From the NCBI GenBank assembly GCA_016946835.1, contig JACVTC010000182.1:167501-231500 (forward strand): 64,000 nt of DNA. The letters run 5' to 3'. Position numbers and translations under genes: made by a program. The stretch is from Neocallimastix lanati (nom. inval.) (lineage: Eukaryota; Neocallimastigomycota; Neocallimastigomycetes; Neocallimastigales; Neocallimastigaceae). The notes under the pieces were generated by a model that saw only the letters and a list, made by a program, of their open reading frames with translations, was not told the DNA's origin and did not search any database. Below, in pieces: positions 12,122-23,235 of the stretch (position 1 is the first letter of the stretch; the number at the start of each line of letters is the position of its first letter).

Positions 12122-12384
12122 AATAATATAAATTTAAGAAGACGTAATTAATAAATATTTTTTAGTTATAAATTTATATGATGATAATATAAACATTTTA
12201 TATAAAAAAATATATTAATATTTATTTTTTATAAAAAATTTATTTTTTTTATTAAAATAATTAAATTTATATTTTATTTCTTTGTTTTTTATAATTTTGT
12301 AATTAAATATGATTTTATTAATCTTCTTTTTTATTTTTATCTTATTATCACTGTTTCTTTAGGTACTACTAGATTATTTAAAAT
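11494..12384. other. Array spacer
   Basis: AT-rich, no gene. Shares short blocks with the other spacers, such as GTTGCTAGATCTTTG upstream of the start (also upstream of the 14084 copy), and has a poly(A) run at about 12097-12120. Confidence 0.55.
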
Positions 12385-12648
12385 GAGGCTAAATTTTTAT
12401 TTTTGGATACTCTTTTTGGTCCTTTTTTTACCAACTTTTTTGCTTTTTTCCCTTAATTACTTTTATAAATTCTCTACGAATTAATACATCTTTTTCTTCA
12501 TTACTATTATCTATTTCTATGTTTTTAGGCAAACTTTTTATAATTAGTTTTAGTTCATCATTGTTAATTCCAACTTTTGAAACAGTATCTTCATTCGAAG
12601 GTTCTGGAGTCGGGCGAGTAATAACAAAGGGAACTAATTTTCTTTATG
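12385..12648 (-). pseudogene. Broken array copy 2: signal peptide partly deleted
   Basis: Reading right to left, the core PTPEPSNEDTVSKVGINN, DELKLIIKSLPKNIEIDN and SNEEKDVLIRR is clearly that of the array family. The start is lost: ATG is changed (GTCATAAAGAAAATTAGT) and about 30 bp of the signal peptide are missing. Near the C-terminus the frame slips in a poly(A) run (KGKKQK, then VGKKGPKRVSKNKNLASF in another frame). Dead copy; it nevertheless keeps the conserved end and 3' flank. Confidence 0.8.
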
Positions 12649-13017
12649 ACAAATAATTTATTTAATAGAATGTTTATGTTTTTTTTTTTTTATTTAAAAC
12701 CTTTTTTTTTTTTTTTAAATTTTATGAAATAATGAAATAATACCATATAAATAATTTTATTAAATTATTTATTATTAATATTAAATATTATTTATTTTTT
12801 AATGAAATTTTATTATGTTATTATTAATATACTTGATTTTTAATGAAATAAATCTTAAATTATATTTTATTTTTAATAAATTACTAAAATTCAAAAAAGA
12901 TATATATAATTATTTTTTTATTTAAAATATAATAATTATAATTAATTATAATTTAAAGCTCATAAATAAAAATAATAATAATAAAATCCAAATTTTAGTC
13001 ATATATAATAATTATAA

Positions 13018-13062
<45 letters not shown>

Positions 13063-13802
13063 TGCAAGTAATAAAAATTAACAAATATAATATTTGAATT
13101 TATATTGTTAATTATAAATATATGTATATATATGAAAAATGATAAATTTTTTTTGGACAATTTTATATTCAATATTAATAATTTATTATTATGGATAACT
13201 TTTATGTAAAGTGTGATAAAATTAAATTTTAAATATTTTCCAGTCATTATGATTTAATGGTATTTAATTAAATTTTATTATTAATTATTATTTATTTATT
13301 TATTTTTTTTATATTTCAATTTCAATTTTTAAATCTAATAAAAGGTATGATAAATATTTTTTATTATTAAATTAAGTAAAGATATAAAATTATTTTAATA
13401 TAGCATAAATTTTATATTTATAATTTTTTTTTTTTTATTTATTTTTATTATATTTTCTATTTTTATTAATTCTTTATTATTTTATATTATATTTTTTTTA
13501 TATTTTTAATATAAATAATTTAATATTTTATTTTTATGTTTTTATATAATACTTACTATAATTTATTTTTCAATTCTATATAATTTTTTACTTTTTTTAA
13601 ATAAAAGAAATGAAGAAAAATAGATATTTAGGTATTAAATATTTTTATATATATTATATCCTATATATATATTTTTTTAAAAAGAAAAAAAAATTTTTTT
13701 TTCATTAAATATTTTATATTATTATGATTTTATTACTTTTCTCTTATTATTATCTTCTTTTCATTTCTTTTTTTTGGCACAATTAAATTTCTTAGAAAGC
13801 AA
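12649..13802. other. Array spacer with (TAA)n tract
   Basis: No gene. Contains a trinucleotide run at about 13017-13062, which creates a meaningless Leu-rich ORF on the minus strand. The left part holds the decayed upstream region of the broken copy and the right part the conserved 3' flank of the next copy. Confidence 0.55.
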
Positions 13803-14084
13803 CTAAACTTTATATTTGAATATTCTTTTTTGTTTGGAAATACTTTCATTTCTACCTTTTCTCATAATTACTTTATCATGAAATCTATATATTATTTCAT
13901 CTTTTTCATCATTCTTATCATCGATTTCCATATTTTCAACTATATCTTTTATGATTAATTTTAGTCCAGCTCTGTTAATATCAATTTTTGAAATTGAATC
14001 TTCTTCAGAACGCTTTGGAGTTGGGTGAGCACCAACATAGAGAGCTAAGCATACAGCAAATACAATAATAGTACTAATTTTCAT
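13803..14084 (-). CDS. Small secreted protein, repeat-less subfamily, copy 3
   Basis: 93 residues. Signal peptide MKISTIIVFAVCLALYVGA, then HPTPKRSEED with a Lys-Arg pair, an acidic core (VENMEIDDKNDEKDE) and a basic tail ending SISKQKRIFKYKV. Very similar to the copy at 11242-11493, including about 60 bases on each side, so the two arose by duplication. No VGKDVRKK units. The dibasic sites (KR after HPTP, KR near the end) are where a Kex2-like protease could cut, an inference from sequence only. Confidence 0.8.
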   Translation of the reverse strand: MKISTIIVFAVCLALYVGAHPTPKRSEEDSISKIDINRAGLKLIIKDIVENMEIDDKNDEKDEIIYRFHDKVIMRKGRNESISKQKRIFKYKV

Positions 14085-15271
14085 TTTGAAAAATAATAAT
14101 AAATTTTTATAGTTGCTAGATCTTTGTTTATTAAAAAAAATTAAATTTTTATTTTTAATGATATTAAAATTTAAAACATTCTTTTTATTTTTATTTTTTT
14201 ATTTTTTTATTTTTTTATTTTTATTTTTATTTTTATTTTTTCTTTTTTTTTTTTTTTTTGAATAAAGATTTTGGATTACCAAAAAAAATCATAATTATAA
14301 TATAATAAAATTATTATTAATGTAGTTATAATTATTATTGTTAATTATTATAATTAAAATTAAAATAATTATTATTATTTGAATTAAGTATTTTCATTAA
14401 TAAATAATTCTTTAAAATTATCCAGTAATTCAATATTTATTGAATTATTAATAATCTTTAGTTAAAAAGATAATAATTATAATTAATTATATATTAAAGT
14501 TCATATGAAACATTATAATGTTTATAATTAATATCAATAAAAAAAATTTTTTATTTATATTATAAATTTTAATTTTTAATTATAATTGAAAGTTTAAATT
14601 TTAATTTTATATATCACACAAGTTGGTTCTAAAGACAAATAATTACTTCACAGTATATATGATTTATACATATAAAGTTCGATATTTTATTTAACCCTAC
14701 CAAAAATCATTCGAAAAAAATATTAGAATTAAATTTAAAAAAAAAAAAATTATATTTAATTACTAAATTTTGTAAAACTGATAAATTATAAATTTATAGA
14801 ATGATAAATATTTTGATAAAATTTATTTATTATTATGATTTTTTTTTAAAAGAAAATTAAATACACTTTATATATATTAAAATTATTTTAAAATTGATTT
14901 TTCTTATTTTTTTCATTTTTAATATTTGTTTAATTAAATATTTTATTTTTTTTTTTTTATTATTAAAATAATGCAATAAATAACTTATTATTTTATTTCT
15001 ATAAATCTCTATAATATTTATTTTATTTTATTTTTTAATTCATTTTTTTTTTAAATATTATTTTATATACAAAAAAATAAAGTAATATAATAAAAAAAAA
15101 GTTTTACAATATATTATTTATATATAAATATATATTTTTTAAAAAGAAATTATTTTTTTATAATATATTTAATAATTATGATAATTATGATTTAACTATA
15201 ATTTTTCATATTGTTATCTTCCTTTCATTGTTTTTTTTTTTTTTTTTTTTTTTTAGGCGCTATCAGATTAT
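14085..15271. other. Array spacer
   Basis: AT-rich, no gene. Shares the TTATCCAGTAATTC and TCTAAAGACAAAAA type blocks with the spacer at 11.6-12.1 kb. Confidence 0.55.
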
Positions 15272-15589
15272 TTAGAAAGAGACTAATTTTTTTATTTTGG
15301 ATACTCCTTTTGGTCCTTTTTTACCAACTTATTTACCTATATTTTTACCTACTTTTTTACGTGCATCTTCACCTACTTTTTTTAATGCTTTAGGCATTAA
15401 CTTATCCTTTTCTTCATTAGAATTATCTATTTTTGTATTTTCAGGTAAACTTTTAATAATGGGTTTTAGTTCTTCTTAGTTAATTCCAACTTTTGAAACA
15501 GCATATTCATTCGAAAGTTCTGGGGTTGGGCGAGCACTAACAAAGAGAGCTAAGCAAACAGCAAAGGCAATAAAAGTACTAATTTTCAT
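15272..15589 (-). pseudogene. Broken array copy 4: two in-frame stops
   Basis: Starts with a good signal peptide (MKISTFIAFAVCLALFVSA) and RPTPELSNEYAVSKVGIN, then a TAA, then EELKPIIKSLPENTKIDN, EEKDKLMPKALKKVGEDARK, KVGKNIGK, a second TAA, and VGKKGPKGVSKIKKLVSF. Length and order match a full family member with about two 8-residue units plus a partial one. Frame is kept throughout, so the inactivating changes are two point mutations. Confidence 0.85.
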
Positions 15590-16589
15590 GTTGATATATA
15601 TTTTATTTAATAGAACGTTTATATATTTTTTAGATTTTTGTTTATTAAAAAAAAAAAATTGAAATAATATATGTGTTTATACATTATAATATTGATTTGA
15701 AATACAAATATTTGCTATATATAATTTAACATTATAAACAATCTTTAAAATTACCATTAAAATAATTTTAAAATAAATTAAAAATATATAAATATATAAA
15801 TTTATATAATTAATAATTTTTAGAATGATAAAATATTTAAATTTTTTTTTTTTATAATTTTTGTTTTTTTTAAAAAACAATTTTTAAATTAATCAATTTT
15901 TTTTTAAATTTTAAATCATATTTTATTTTTGATAAGAGTCAGGAATTTGTAGTTTATAGTTATGTCAATTTTATAATTATAATTTATTATATAGAGTTAC
16001 TAGCGTTTAATTATTCTAAATTATATACTTTTATATTAATACATTTTGGCTTATTCAATGGTTATATTATAATATGTTTAAATGCATTTTAGATATAATC
16101 CACGTATTCTAACAATTTTAATAATATTTAAAATATAATATATATATTTATTTTTATTCTATTTTTAGAAGAAATTATCACATTATCAAATTTTTTTTTT
16201 TTTTTTTTTGACTTAGAGATATCTTTAACGAATAAATATTTTTTCTAATAAATTTTTTCTTATGAATTAAGAAAATTAAATATAATAAAAACCTTTTAAT
16301 ATTAAAATATTATTATATATAAATTATTTTATATTTTATTTTTATTTCTATTTTTTATATATAACATTTATTACATTGATTTTATAATTTTATTTAATTA
16401 ATATAAAAAATTAAGGAGATAAACAAAAATAAAAATTTAGGTTTAATATTAAATATATATATATATATTTTTTTTTAAAAAAAAAAAATTTGATTCATTT
16501 CATATTTTATTATTAATGATTTTATTATATTTCTTTCTTATTTATATCTTATTTTCATTCTTTTTTTTTTTGGCACACTACTAGATTAT

Positions 16590-16931
16590 TTAGAAAGAGG
16601 CTAAATTTTTATTTTTGGATACTCTATGTGGTCCTTTTTTACGTACATCTTTTCCTACTTTTTTGCGTACATCTTTTCCTACTTTTTTATGTACATTTTT
16701 TCCTACTTTTTTATGTACATTTTTACCACCTTTTTTTAATGATCTACTGAATAATTCATTCTTTTCTTCATTAAAATTATCTATTCTTGTGTTTTCAGGT
16801 AAACTTCTTATAATTGGTTGTAGTTTATCAACTTTTGAAACAGCATCTTCATTCAAAGGTTCTGGGGTTGGGTGAGCACTAACGAAGAGAGCTAAGCAAG
16901 CAGCATAGGTGATAAAAGTACTAATTTTCAT
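16590..16931 (-). CDS. Secreted cationic-repeat protein, array copy 5
   Basis: Best example of the main subfamily: 113 residues. Residues 1-19 (MKISTFITYAACLALFVSA) are a signal peptide with a VSA/H cleavage site. Residues 20 to about 65 are an acidic, Pro-containing segment (HPTPEPLNEDAVSKVDK, LQPIIRSLPENTRIDN, EEKNELFSRS). Residues from about 67 are four 8-residue units (GGKNVHKK, VGKNVHKK, VGKDVRKK, VGKDVRKK), then GPHRVSKNKNLASF. The mature C-terminal half is strongly basic and has no Cys. Known protein types with this layout are cationic peptide precursors and fungal Kex2-processed repeat proteins; neither is proven. The upstream block CGTTTTATTAAATAAATT with an ATATATAAACG element is shared by most copies. 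The protein is identical to that at 19602-19943. Confidence 0.85.
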   Translation of the reverse strand: MKISTFITYAACLALFVSAHPTPEPLNEDAVSKVDKLQPIIRSLPENTRIDNFNEEKNELFSRSLKKGGKNVHKKVGKNVHKKVGKDVRKKVGKDVRKKGPHRVSKNKNLASF

Positions 16932-17010
16932 TTTGATAAATAATTTATTTAATAAAACGTTTATATATTTTTTAGATTTTTGTTTTTTAAATTATTAAAA
17001 TAAGATATAT
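16932..17010 (-). promoter_or_regulatory. Conserved upstream block of array genes (example)
   Basis: Just before the ATG (minus strand) almost every repeat-bearing copy has the same run: AAAAATATATAAACG, then TTTTATTAAATAAATTATTT, ATCAAAATG. The TATATAAA lies about 30-37 bases before the ATG and a second TATATA-like element lies about 70 bases before it. The block is kept in copies separated by tens of kilobases but is absent from the outermost copy (39301-39654). Which TATA is used is not known. Confidence 0.55.
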
Positions 17011-18282
17011 AATTAATGATATTTAAATCTTAAACTTTTTTTCCTCTTTTATATTTTTTTTTTAAAATTTTTTTTATTAATTATCAAAAAAAAATAATAA
17101 TCATATATATTAATAATTTAATTATTAATTATTGTTAATTATTATTTTTTTTAATTGTATTTTTTTAATATTGTTGTCGTTATTATTATTATTAATTTTT
17201 TATTTTAATTATTATTATTATTTTCATTATTATTATTTCATTAAATTAAATTTTATAATTAATTATAAATTCCTTAAATTTATCAATTAATTATATTTTT
17301 GTGGAATTAATTAATGAATAATTCAATATTAAAAAAATAATTATTATAATTATAATAATTATAAATTAAAATTCATTGACTAAACATCATATATTTAAAA
17401 TCAAATTGTAATTATTATAATAAAAATAAATAATTTTATTATACTTAATAATTTTATTAAAAATTATTATTGATTGTTTTAATGGTATTTGTATATCATA
17501 AATATTGATTTCAAGTACAAATATTTACTTTACTTCGCAGCATCTATATAATTTACTATTATAAACAATCTTAAAACTTACATTTATAATAATTTTAAAA
17601 TAAATAAAAAAATATTTAAATATATAAATTTATATATAAATTATTAATTTACAGAATGATAAAATATTTATATAAACTTTAATTTTTATTATTTTTTATT
17701 TTATTTTTTTTTTTTTTAATAAAAATTATTAAATTTTTTTAATATTTAAATCAAATAAATTTTTATTTTAATACTATCTAAAATATTAATATATATATTT
17801 ATTTTTATTCTATCTTTTGAAGAAACTATCACATTTTCAAATTCATTCAAATCTTATTAAAATTATAATTATTACTTTTTTATTTTAATAAATTTAATAT
17901 ATAAATATAATAAAATCAATTTAGTATAAAAATATATTTATAAAAAATTTATAATTTATATTATATATATAAATTATATATATATTTTTATTTAATTACG
18001 TAATTTTATATTTTACTTCTATTTTTTATTTAATATCTATTTTTTATTTAATATTTATTACATTATATTTTGTAATTCTATTTAATTAATTATTTTTAAA
18101 AATTAAAGAAACAAAGAATAATAAAATTTTATTTTTTTAAAAATTATATTTTAATTGATTATTTAATTTTTTCTTTTTTAAAAAAATATATGGTTTAACT
18201 AAATATTTTATAATTAATTATGGTTTTATTATTTTTATTTATATTTTTATATTATTCGAATTTTTTTTTAGGCACAATTAGA
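17011..18282. other. Array spacer in left duplication unit
   Basis: AT-rich, no gene. Contains AT trinucleotide runs (about 17180-17240) and the block ATATTGATTTCAAGTACAAA found in related form in all later spacers. Confidence 0.55.
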
Positions 18283-18605
18283 TTATTTAGAGAGAAAGGC
18301 TGAATTTTTATTTTTAGATACTCTTTTTGGTCCTTTTTTATTTATTTTTCTAAGTACATGTTTACTTACTTTTTTGCCTTTTCTCTTAATTACTTTTTTT
18401 AATGCTCTACACATTAATACATCCTTTTCTTTATTGGTATTATCTATTTTTTTATTTTCAGGTAAACTTCTTATAATTGGTTGTAGTTTATCTTCGCTAA
18501 TTTTAACTTTTGAAACAGCATCTTCATTTGAAGGTTCCGGGTTGGGTGAGCACCAACTAAGAAAGTTAAGCAAACAGTAAAGGCAATAAAAGTACTAATT
18601 TTCAT
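18283..18605 (-). pseudogene. Broken array copy 6: 1-base deletion in the HPTP codons
   Basis: ATG at 18603-18605 starts MKISTFIAFTVCLTFLVGAHPT, then the frame is lost: the G run that other copies have opposite PTPEP is one base shorter (ccgggttggg against ctggggttggg). Downstream, in another frame, EPSNEDAVSKVKISEDKLQP, IIRSLPENKKIDN, KEKDVLMCRALKKVIKRKG, KKVSKHVLRKINKKGPKRV and SKNKNSAFLSK follow. The C-terminal repeats differ (KRKGKKVSKHVLRKINKK), so this is a third sequence type. The shift would give a short useless product. Confidence 0.8.
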
Positions 18606-19601
18606 GTTGATATATATTTTATTTAATAGAACGTTTATATATTTTTTAGATTTTTGTTTATTAAAAAAAAAAAAATTGAAATAATATATGTGTTTATACA
18701 TTATAATATTGATTTGAAATACAAATATTTGCTATATATAATTTAACATTATAAACAATCTTTAAAATTACCATTAAAATAATTTTAAAATAAATTAAAA
18801 ATATATAAATATATAAATTTATATAATTAATAATTTTTAGAATGATAAAATATTTAAATTTTTTTTTTTTATAATTTTTGTTTTTTTTAAAAAACAATTT
18901 TTAAATTAATCAATTTTTTTTTAAATTTTAAATCATATTTTATTTTTGATAAGAGTCAGGAATTTGTAGTTTATAGTTATGTCAATTTTATAATTATAAT
19001 TTATTATATAGAGTTACTAGCGTTTAATTATTCTAAATTATATACTTTTATATTAATACATTTTGGCTTATTCAATGGTTATATTATAATATGTTTAAAT
19101 GCATTTTAGATATAATCCACGTATTCTAACAATTTTAATAATATTTAAAATATAATATATATATTTATTTTTATTCTATTTTTAGAAGAAATTATCACAT
19201 TTTCAAATTTTTTTTTTTTTTTTGACTTATAGATATCTTTAACGAATAAATATTTTTTCTAATAAATTTTTTCTTATGAATTAAGAAAATTAAATATAAT
19301 AAAAACCTTTTAATATTAAAATATTATTATATATAAATTATTTTATATTTTATTTTTATTTCTATTTTTTATATATAACATTAATTACATTGATTTTATA
19401 ATTTTATTTAATTAATATAAAAAATTAAGGAGATAAACAAAAATAAAAATTTAGGTTTAATATTAAATATATATATATATTTTTTTTTTAAAAAAAAAAA
19501 ATTTGATTCATTTCATATTTTATTATTAATGATTTTATTATATTTCTTTCTTATTTATATCTTATTTTCATTCTTTTTTTTTTGGCACACTACTAGATTA
19601 T

Positions 19602-19943
19602 TTAGAAAGAGGCTAAATTTTTATTTTTGGATACTCTATGTGGTCCTTTTTTACGTACATCTTTTCCTACTTTTTTGCGTACATCTTTTCCTACTTTTTT
19701 ATGTACATTTTTTCCTACTTTTTTATGTACATTTTTACCACCTTTTTTTAATGATCTACTGAATAATTCATTCTTTTCTTCATTAAAATTATCTATTCTT
19801 GTGTTTTCAGGTAAACTTCTTATAATTGGTTGTAGTTTATCAACTTTTGAAACAGCATCTTCATTCAAAGGTTCTGGGGTTGGGTGAGCACTAACGAAGA
19901 GAGCTAAGCAAGCAGCATAGGTAATAAAAGTACTAATTTTCAT
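19602..19943 (-). CDS. Secreted cationic-repeat protein, array copy 7
   Basis: 113 residues, the same protein as copy 5 at 16590-16931, inside the right-hand 3-kb duplication unit. Four C-terminal 8-residue units (GGKNVHKK first). At DNA level only the codon near GTAATAAAAGTACT differs within the gene. The duplication is therefore young or kept uniform by gene conversion. Conserved upstream block present at about 19970-19982. Confidence 0.85.
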   Translation of the reverse strand: MKISTFITYAACLALFVSAHPTPEPLNEDAVSKVDKLQPIIRSLPENTRIDNFNEEKNELFSRSLKKGGKNVHKKVGKNVHKKVGKDVRKKVGKDVRKKGPHRVSKNKNLASF

Positions 19944-21291
19944 TTTGATAAATAATTTATTTAATAAAACGTTTATATATTTTTTAGATTTTTGTTTTTT
20001 AAATTATTAAAATAAGATATATAATTAATGATATTTAAATCTTAAACTTTTTTTCCTCTTTTATATTTTTTTTTTAAAATTTTTTTTATTAATTATCAAA
20101 AAAAAATAATAATCATATATATTAATAATTTAATTATTAATTATTGTTAATTATTATTTTTTTTAATTGTATTTTTTTAATATTGTTGTTGTTATTATTA
20201 TTATTAATTTTTTATTTTAATTATTATTATTATTTTCATTATTATTATTTCATTAAATTAAATTTTATAATTAATTATAAATTCCTTAAATTTATCAATT
20301 AATTATATTTTTGTGGAATTAATTAATGAATAATTCAATATTAAAAAAATAATTATTATAATTATAATAATTATAAATTAAAATTCATTGACTGAACATC
20401 ATATATTTAAAATCAAATTGTAATTATTATAATAAAAAAAAATAATTTTATTATACTTAATAATTTTATTAAAAATTATTATTGATTGTTTTAATGGTAT
20501 TTGTATATCATAAATATTGATTTCAAGTACAAATATTTACTTCGCAGCATCTATATAATTTACTATTATAAACAATCTTAAAACTTACATTTATAATAAT
20601 TTTAAAATAAATAAAAAAATATTTAAATATATAAATTTATATATAAATTATTAATTTACAGAATGATAAAATATTTATATAAACTTTAATTTTTATTATT
20701 TTTTATTTTATTTTTTTTTTTTTTTAATAAAAATTATTAAATTTTTTTAATATTTAAATCAAATAAATTTTTATTTTAATACTATCTAAAATATTAATAT
20801 ATATATTTATTTTTATTCTATCTTTTGAAGAAACTATCACATTTTCAAATTCATTCAAATCTTATTAAAATTATAATTATTACTTTTTTATTTTAATAAA
20901 TTTAATATATAAAGATAATAAAATCAATTTAGTATAAAAATATATTTATAAAAAATTTATAATTTATATTATATATATAAATTATATATATATTTTTATT
21001 TAATTACGTAATTTTATATTTTACTTCTATTTTTTATTTAATATCTATTTTTTATTTAATATTTATTACATTATATTTTGTAATTCTATTTAATTAATTA
21101 CTTTTAAAAATTAAAGAAACAAAGAATAATAAAATTTTATTTTTTTAAAAATTATATTTTAATTGATTATTTAATTTTTTCTTTTTTAAAAAAATATATG
21201 GTTTAACTAAATATTTTATAATTAATTATGGTTTTATTATTTTTCTTTATATTTTTATATTATTCGAATTTTTTTTTTAGGCACAATTAGA
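19944..21291. other. Array spacer in right duplication unit
   Basis: AT-rich, no gene; repeats the 16.93-18.28 kb spacer almost base for base. Confidence 0.55.
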
Positions 21292-21615
21292 TTATTTAGA
21301 GAGAAAGGCTGAATTTTTATTTTTAGATAACTCTTTTTAGTCCTTTTTTATTTATTTTTCTAAGTACATGTTTACTTACTTTTTTGCCTTTTCTCTTAAT
21401 TACTTTTTTTAATGCTCTACACATTAATACATCCTTTTCTTTATTGGTATTATCTATTTTTTTATTTTCAGGTAAACTTCTTATAATTGGTTGTAGTTTA
21501 TCTTCGCTAATTTTAACTTTTGAAACAGAATCTTCATTTGAAGGTTCCGGGTTGGGTGAGCACTAACGAAGAGAGCTAAGCAAGCAGCATAGGTAATAAA
21601 AGTACTAATCCTCAT
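21292..21615 (-). pseudogene. Broken chimeric array copy 8
   Basis: The 5' end (MRISTFITYAACLALFVSAH) matches the main subfamily (copies 5, 7 and later), while the rest matches copy 6, including the same one-base deletion in the HPTP codons. A second lesion is an inserted base near ttttagataactc at about 21323. The upstream block is changed (AATAATATG instead of AATAAAACG). This is a recombinant between two subfamilies. Confidence 0.8.
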
Positions 21616-21849
21616 TTTGATAAATAATCTATTCAATAATATGTTTATATATTTTTTAGATTTTTATTTATTATTAAAAAAAAAATTAAAATAATATATA
21701 TTTAATGATATTACAATTTTAAACTTTTTTTCCTTTTATATATATATATATATATATTTTAAATTTTTTATTAAATTATCTAAAAAAATTAAAAATCATA
21801 TTAATAATTTAATTATTAGTTATTGTTGATTATTAATTTTTTTAAATTA

Positions 21850-21860
21850 TATTTTTTTTA

Positions 21861-21918
<58 letters not shown>

Positions 21919-21920
21919 TC
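21850..21920. repeat. (ATT)n trinucleotide tract
   Basis: About 18 ATT units (21863-21917) at the same spacer position where later array units carry (ATT)n. The retroelement relic begins directly to its right. Confidence 0.8.
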
Positions 21921-21949
21921 TTTTATATTATAAATTGTGAATGGGAATT

Positions 21950-23226
21950 TTTTTTTTGTTACACACAGAAATTAATAAAGGCTTAATATCTTTAATATGA
22001 ATATTCCTTTCTAAGATTTGTTTACTTTTCGAATTTTGTAATATAGCGATATTGAATTTAGACACCTTTAAAAAAAAAACTGAACGGACCTAAATAACAA
22101 GGTTCTAATTTACCTCTATTATCATGTCTCACTAACACTAAGTTTCCAGGTTTATAATTATGTTGCATGTTATCAACAGACTTTGCTCTTTTCAACCAAT
22201 ACGAGTGAGCATAATGAATGTTATCAATGGCCTCTTTAACCCATTTTTGATGACGAAGGAACCTTCTAAAGGAGTATTCTTCTTCATATTTATTTAATTC
22301 CTTCTGGAAATCCGGTAATACAACTCATAAAGGAATACCATTATTAAAATAATAATCAATAAGTCTTTTCTCCCATATAATAGTTCAAAACTACTAAAAC
22401 CTGAAACATTGAATTTTAAGGTTCAAAGGGATAATAACGCAGAATCAATGAACTTATCCCAATTTGTTTGTTTATTTACAAGATGACCCAAGATTTTTAC
22501 AATCTCTCTATTCCTGTTTTCTATATGTCTATTAGCTTTTGGATGTCTTGGACTAACAAAAAAGCACCAAAATTTCCATAAAGGTCAGTCATTGCTTTTG
22601 CATTATAGGCAATAAACTGTCTTCCATTATCTGTAACAATCAGTTCCAGAAGACCATGTCTTGAGAAAACTTCTTGGAGGAATGCCATAACATCTCTTGC
22701 CTCTATAGCCTTTAACGCTAACACTTCCACCCATTTGGTAACATGATCCACAAGAACAATTATGATATTGTTACCTTTAGAAGTTTCGGGATGGAGACCT
22801 ATAATGTCAAGACCAACTCTAACAAAAGGTTTCTCAATAACAGTTGGAATGTTGGAAAAGGACTTGAATAGTAGAATTGACAATAAAAACAAGTCTTAAT
22901 AATCTTTTCGACATCGGTTCTTTATGAAGTGAAAGTGTCTTTGCTATTCCTTCATGCCCCACAAGATGAGCCTTTAAAGCTAAGTTATGACGGGCAAGCT
23001 CATCTTCAATAACACGAAGATAATTTCCAGTCTTATCACTAAAAACTATAATACCATCTAAAAAAAGTAAAATTCTTTCTAGCATAGTTAATAATACCGG
23101 AAAGAATAGAATCACTAATTGTAATATTGTTATTAATGATATCCTGAATTGAAAACACAGAAGGGACATTATCAGATAGGAAGTGAGATAATGAGTCAGC
23201 AAACAAATTATCTTTTTCTTTTTCAT
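21950..23226 (-). pseudogene. Retroelement relic: integrase part
   Basis: Pieces in several frames: HLVGHEGIAKTLSLHKE (remnant of the HHCC finger, second half lost), then the core VRVGLDIIGLHP and LIVTDNGRQF (first and second Asp), then after a shift KANRHIENRNREIVKILGHL (third acid, Glu). Further left KWVKEAIDNIHYAHSYWLKR and GNLVLVRHDNRG ... YLGPF (GPY/F module), ending near 21950 (IHIKDIKPLLISVCN). The DDE residues are traceable, but the frame is broken at least three times. Confidence 0.8.
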
Positions 23227-23235
23227 ATTTAATAT

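Larger units (their letters stand above)
15590..18605. repeat. Segmental duplication, left unit (about 3.0 kb)
   Basis: This block is nearly identical to 18606-21615 (offset 3.01 kb). It holds the upstream flank of copy 4, copy 5, a spacer and copy 6. The identical 67-codon shadow ORFs at 15677-15880 and 18694-18897 illustrate the match. Both ends fall at the 5' ends of array genes, as expected from unequal crossing-over between paralogues. Confidence 0.85.
18606..21615. repeat. Segmental duplication, right unit (about 3.0 kb)
   Basis: Near-identical copy of 15590-18605; differences seen are a few indels in A/T runs and isolated substitutions (for example a G/A in the third line of copy 7 upstream of AATAAAAGTACT). 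Contains copy 7 and copy 8. The right end of the block switches to a different parent sequence inside copy 8. Confidence 0.85.

Noticed and set aside
15677-18897. Identical 67-codon ORFs at 15677-15880 and 18694-18897
   Set aside because: Identity is explained by the 3-kb duplication; composition is AT filler (Lys/Ile/Asn) and the ORF overlaps promoter sequence.
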